Source: Labilithrix sp.
GTDB taxonomy: Bacteria > Myxococcota > Polyangia > Polyangiales > Polyangiaceae
Length of the DNA: 5,966 bases
Direction: 5' to 3'
NCBI GenBank assembly: GCA_028287035.1
Contig: JAQBQL010000282.1
Span: 1 to 5,966, forward strand
Shown here: piece by piece, positions 5,566 through 5,966 of the stretch
Numbering within the stretch: the first letter of the stretch is position 1
Layout: each line of letters starts with the position of its first letter
The notes under the pieces: generated by a model
Seen by the model: only the letters and a program-made list of their open reading frames with translations
Database searches by the model: none
Told to the model about the DNA's origin: nothing
Made by a program: the position numbers and the translations under genes

Positions 5566-5811
5566 CTACTCTTCAGTTGTGAAGAAATTGACGATGGCGG
5601 CGAAATCATGATCGATCGGATTGGTGGCTTGCACCCCCAGATCCTGGGCAGAAATTTCGTCGAGGGACTCCGGAAAATCGATATCATACGCAACCTGCTC
5701 ACCATTGATGGTGATCGAAGAACGGGAAACCACGTTTCCAATGACGGAATATTGGACTTCCAAGATTCCCTTGGGACCGAGGTCCTGGGTGCGGATGGTA
5801 GGATTTTCCAT
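5566..5811 (-). CDS. Small acidic protein of unknown function between rplK and rplA
   Basis: This is an 81-codon ORF whose product I do not recognise. It starts 8 nt after the rplK stop and ends (TAG) 78 nt before rplA, so it would be co-transcribed with them. The product starts MENPTIRTQDLG, has no signal peptide or membrane segment, no cysteine, and a strong acidic bias (about 14 Asp/Glu against 3 Lys/Arg), which is striking among basic ribosomal proteins. A middle part, about 15-45 (ILEVQYSVIGNVVSRSS, then ITINGEQVAYDIDF), alternates like beta strands. The codons look coding: ATC, GTC, ACC, GCC and CTC are favoured as in neighbours, and there is no TTA, CTA or TCA. Against it, the start has no Shine-Dalgarno (shared with the other genes here) and the standard operon has nothing at this place. 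A real gene is more likely than not. Confidence 0.62.
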   Translation of the reverse strand: MENPTIRTQDLGPKGILEVQYSVIGNVVSRSSITINGEQVAYDIDFPESLDEISAQDLGVQATNPIDHDFAAIVNFFTTEE

Positions 5812-5819
5812 GGAAATTT

Positions 5820-5966
5820 TTAGGCTTCGACGTCCACGCCCATTTGACGAGCAGTTCCGGCCATGATGCGCATGGCGGCTTCTTCGCTGTTGGCGTTGAG
5901 ATCGGGCATTTTGAGTTTCGTGACTTCAGCGAGTTGCTTTCTGGTCAGCTTGCCCACTTTTTCTTT
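5820..5966 (-). CDS. rplK: 50S ribosomal protein L11, C-terminal 48 residues
   Basis: L11 binds the GTPase-associated region of 23S rRNA together with L10 and is needed for RelA/stringent signalling and thiostrepton binding. Only the end of the C-terminal rRNA-binding domain is in view. It reads [12 protein letters not shown], then [30 protein letters not shown] and TAA at 5820-5822. This aligns with E. coli KDKVGKISRAQL ... GTARSMGLVVED. About 93 N-terminal residues lie beyond the right edge. It is followed after 8 nt by the small acidic ORF rather than by rplA. Confidence 0.95.
   Translation of the reverse strand, partial: KEKVGKLTRKQLAEVTKLKMPDLNANSEEAAMRIMAGTARQMGVDVEA

Noticed and set aside
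5608..5866. Plus-strand ORFs opposite the acidic ORF (5608-5823 and 5621-5866)
   Set aside because: They run against the operon, overlap the end of rplK, and have less coding-like codon use than the minus-strand ORF at 5566-5811.

Overview
The window is part of a bacterial ribosomal-protein / RNA polymerase operon, and every gene is on the minus strand. In transcription order (right to left) it holds the 3' end of rplK (L11), an unrecognised 81-codon acidic ORF, rplA (L1), rplJ (L10), rplL (L7/L12) and the first 1088 codons of rpoB (RNA polymerase beta), which runs off the left edge. The host looks like a member of the PVC group, most likely Verrucomicrobiota. That rests on remembered family resemblance (RpoB N-terminus, a run of six arginines in the beta protrusion/lobe region, the L1 and L10 sequences) and on weak Shine-Dalgarno use. 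No search was run, so the phylum call is moderate.

Right part (5488-5966): L11 C-terminus, then after only 8 nt a small acidic ORF that is not part of the standard rplK-rplA arrangement, then a 78-nt spacer before rplA. That spacer contains a three-codon mini-ORF with the only good Shine-Dalgarno sequence seen at a start in this window. Middle (3637-5487): rplA, a 37-nt gap, rplJ with an Ala/Pro/Glu-only tail, a 155-nt spacer with hairpins, then rplL. The rplA-rplJ gap is too short for the usual L10 leader RNA. Left (1-3636): a 372-nt rplL-rpoB spacer dense in inverted repeats, then rpoB.

The proteins belong together functionally. L11, L10 and L7/L12 build the GTPase-associated stalk of the 50S subunit, L1 forms the mobile stalk at the E site, and beta carries half of the RNA polymerase active centre. 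rpoC is expected beyond the left edge and the 5' part of rplK beyond the right edge. Neither is in view.

The core genes are ordinary and appear intact. I see no mobile-element gene, CRISPR array, tRNA or rRNA. The parts worth a second look are the acidic ORF, the branched and possibly switching RNA structure between rplL and rpoB, the palindromic repeat-like block beside it, and the relocation of RNA structure from in front of rplJ to behind it.
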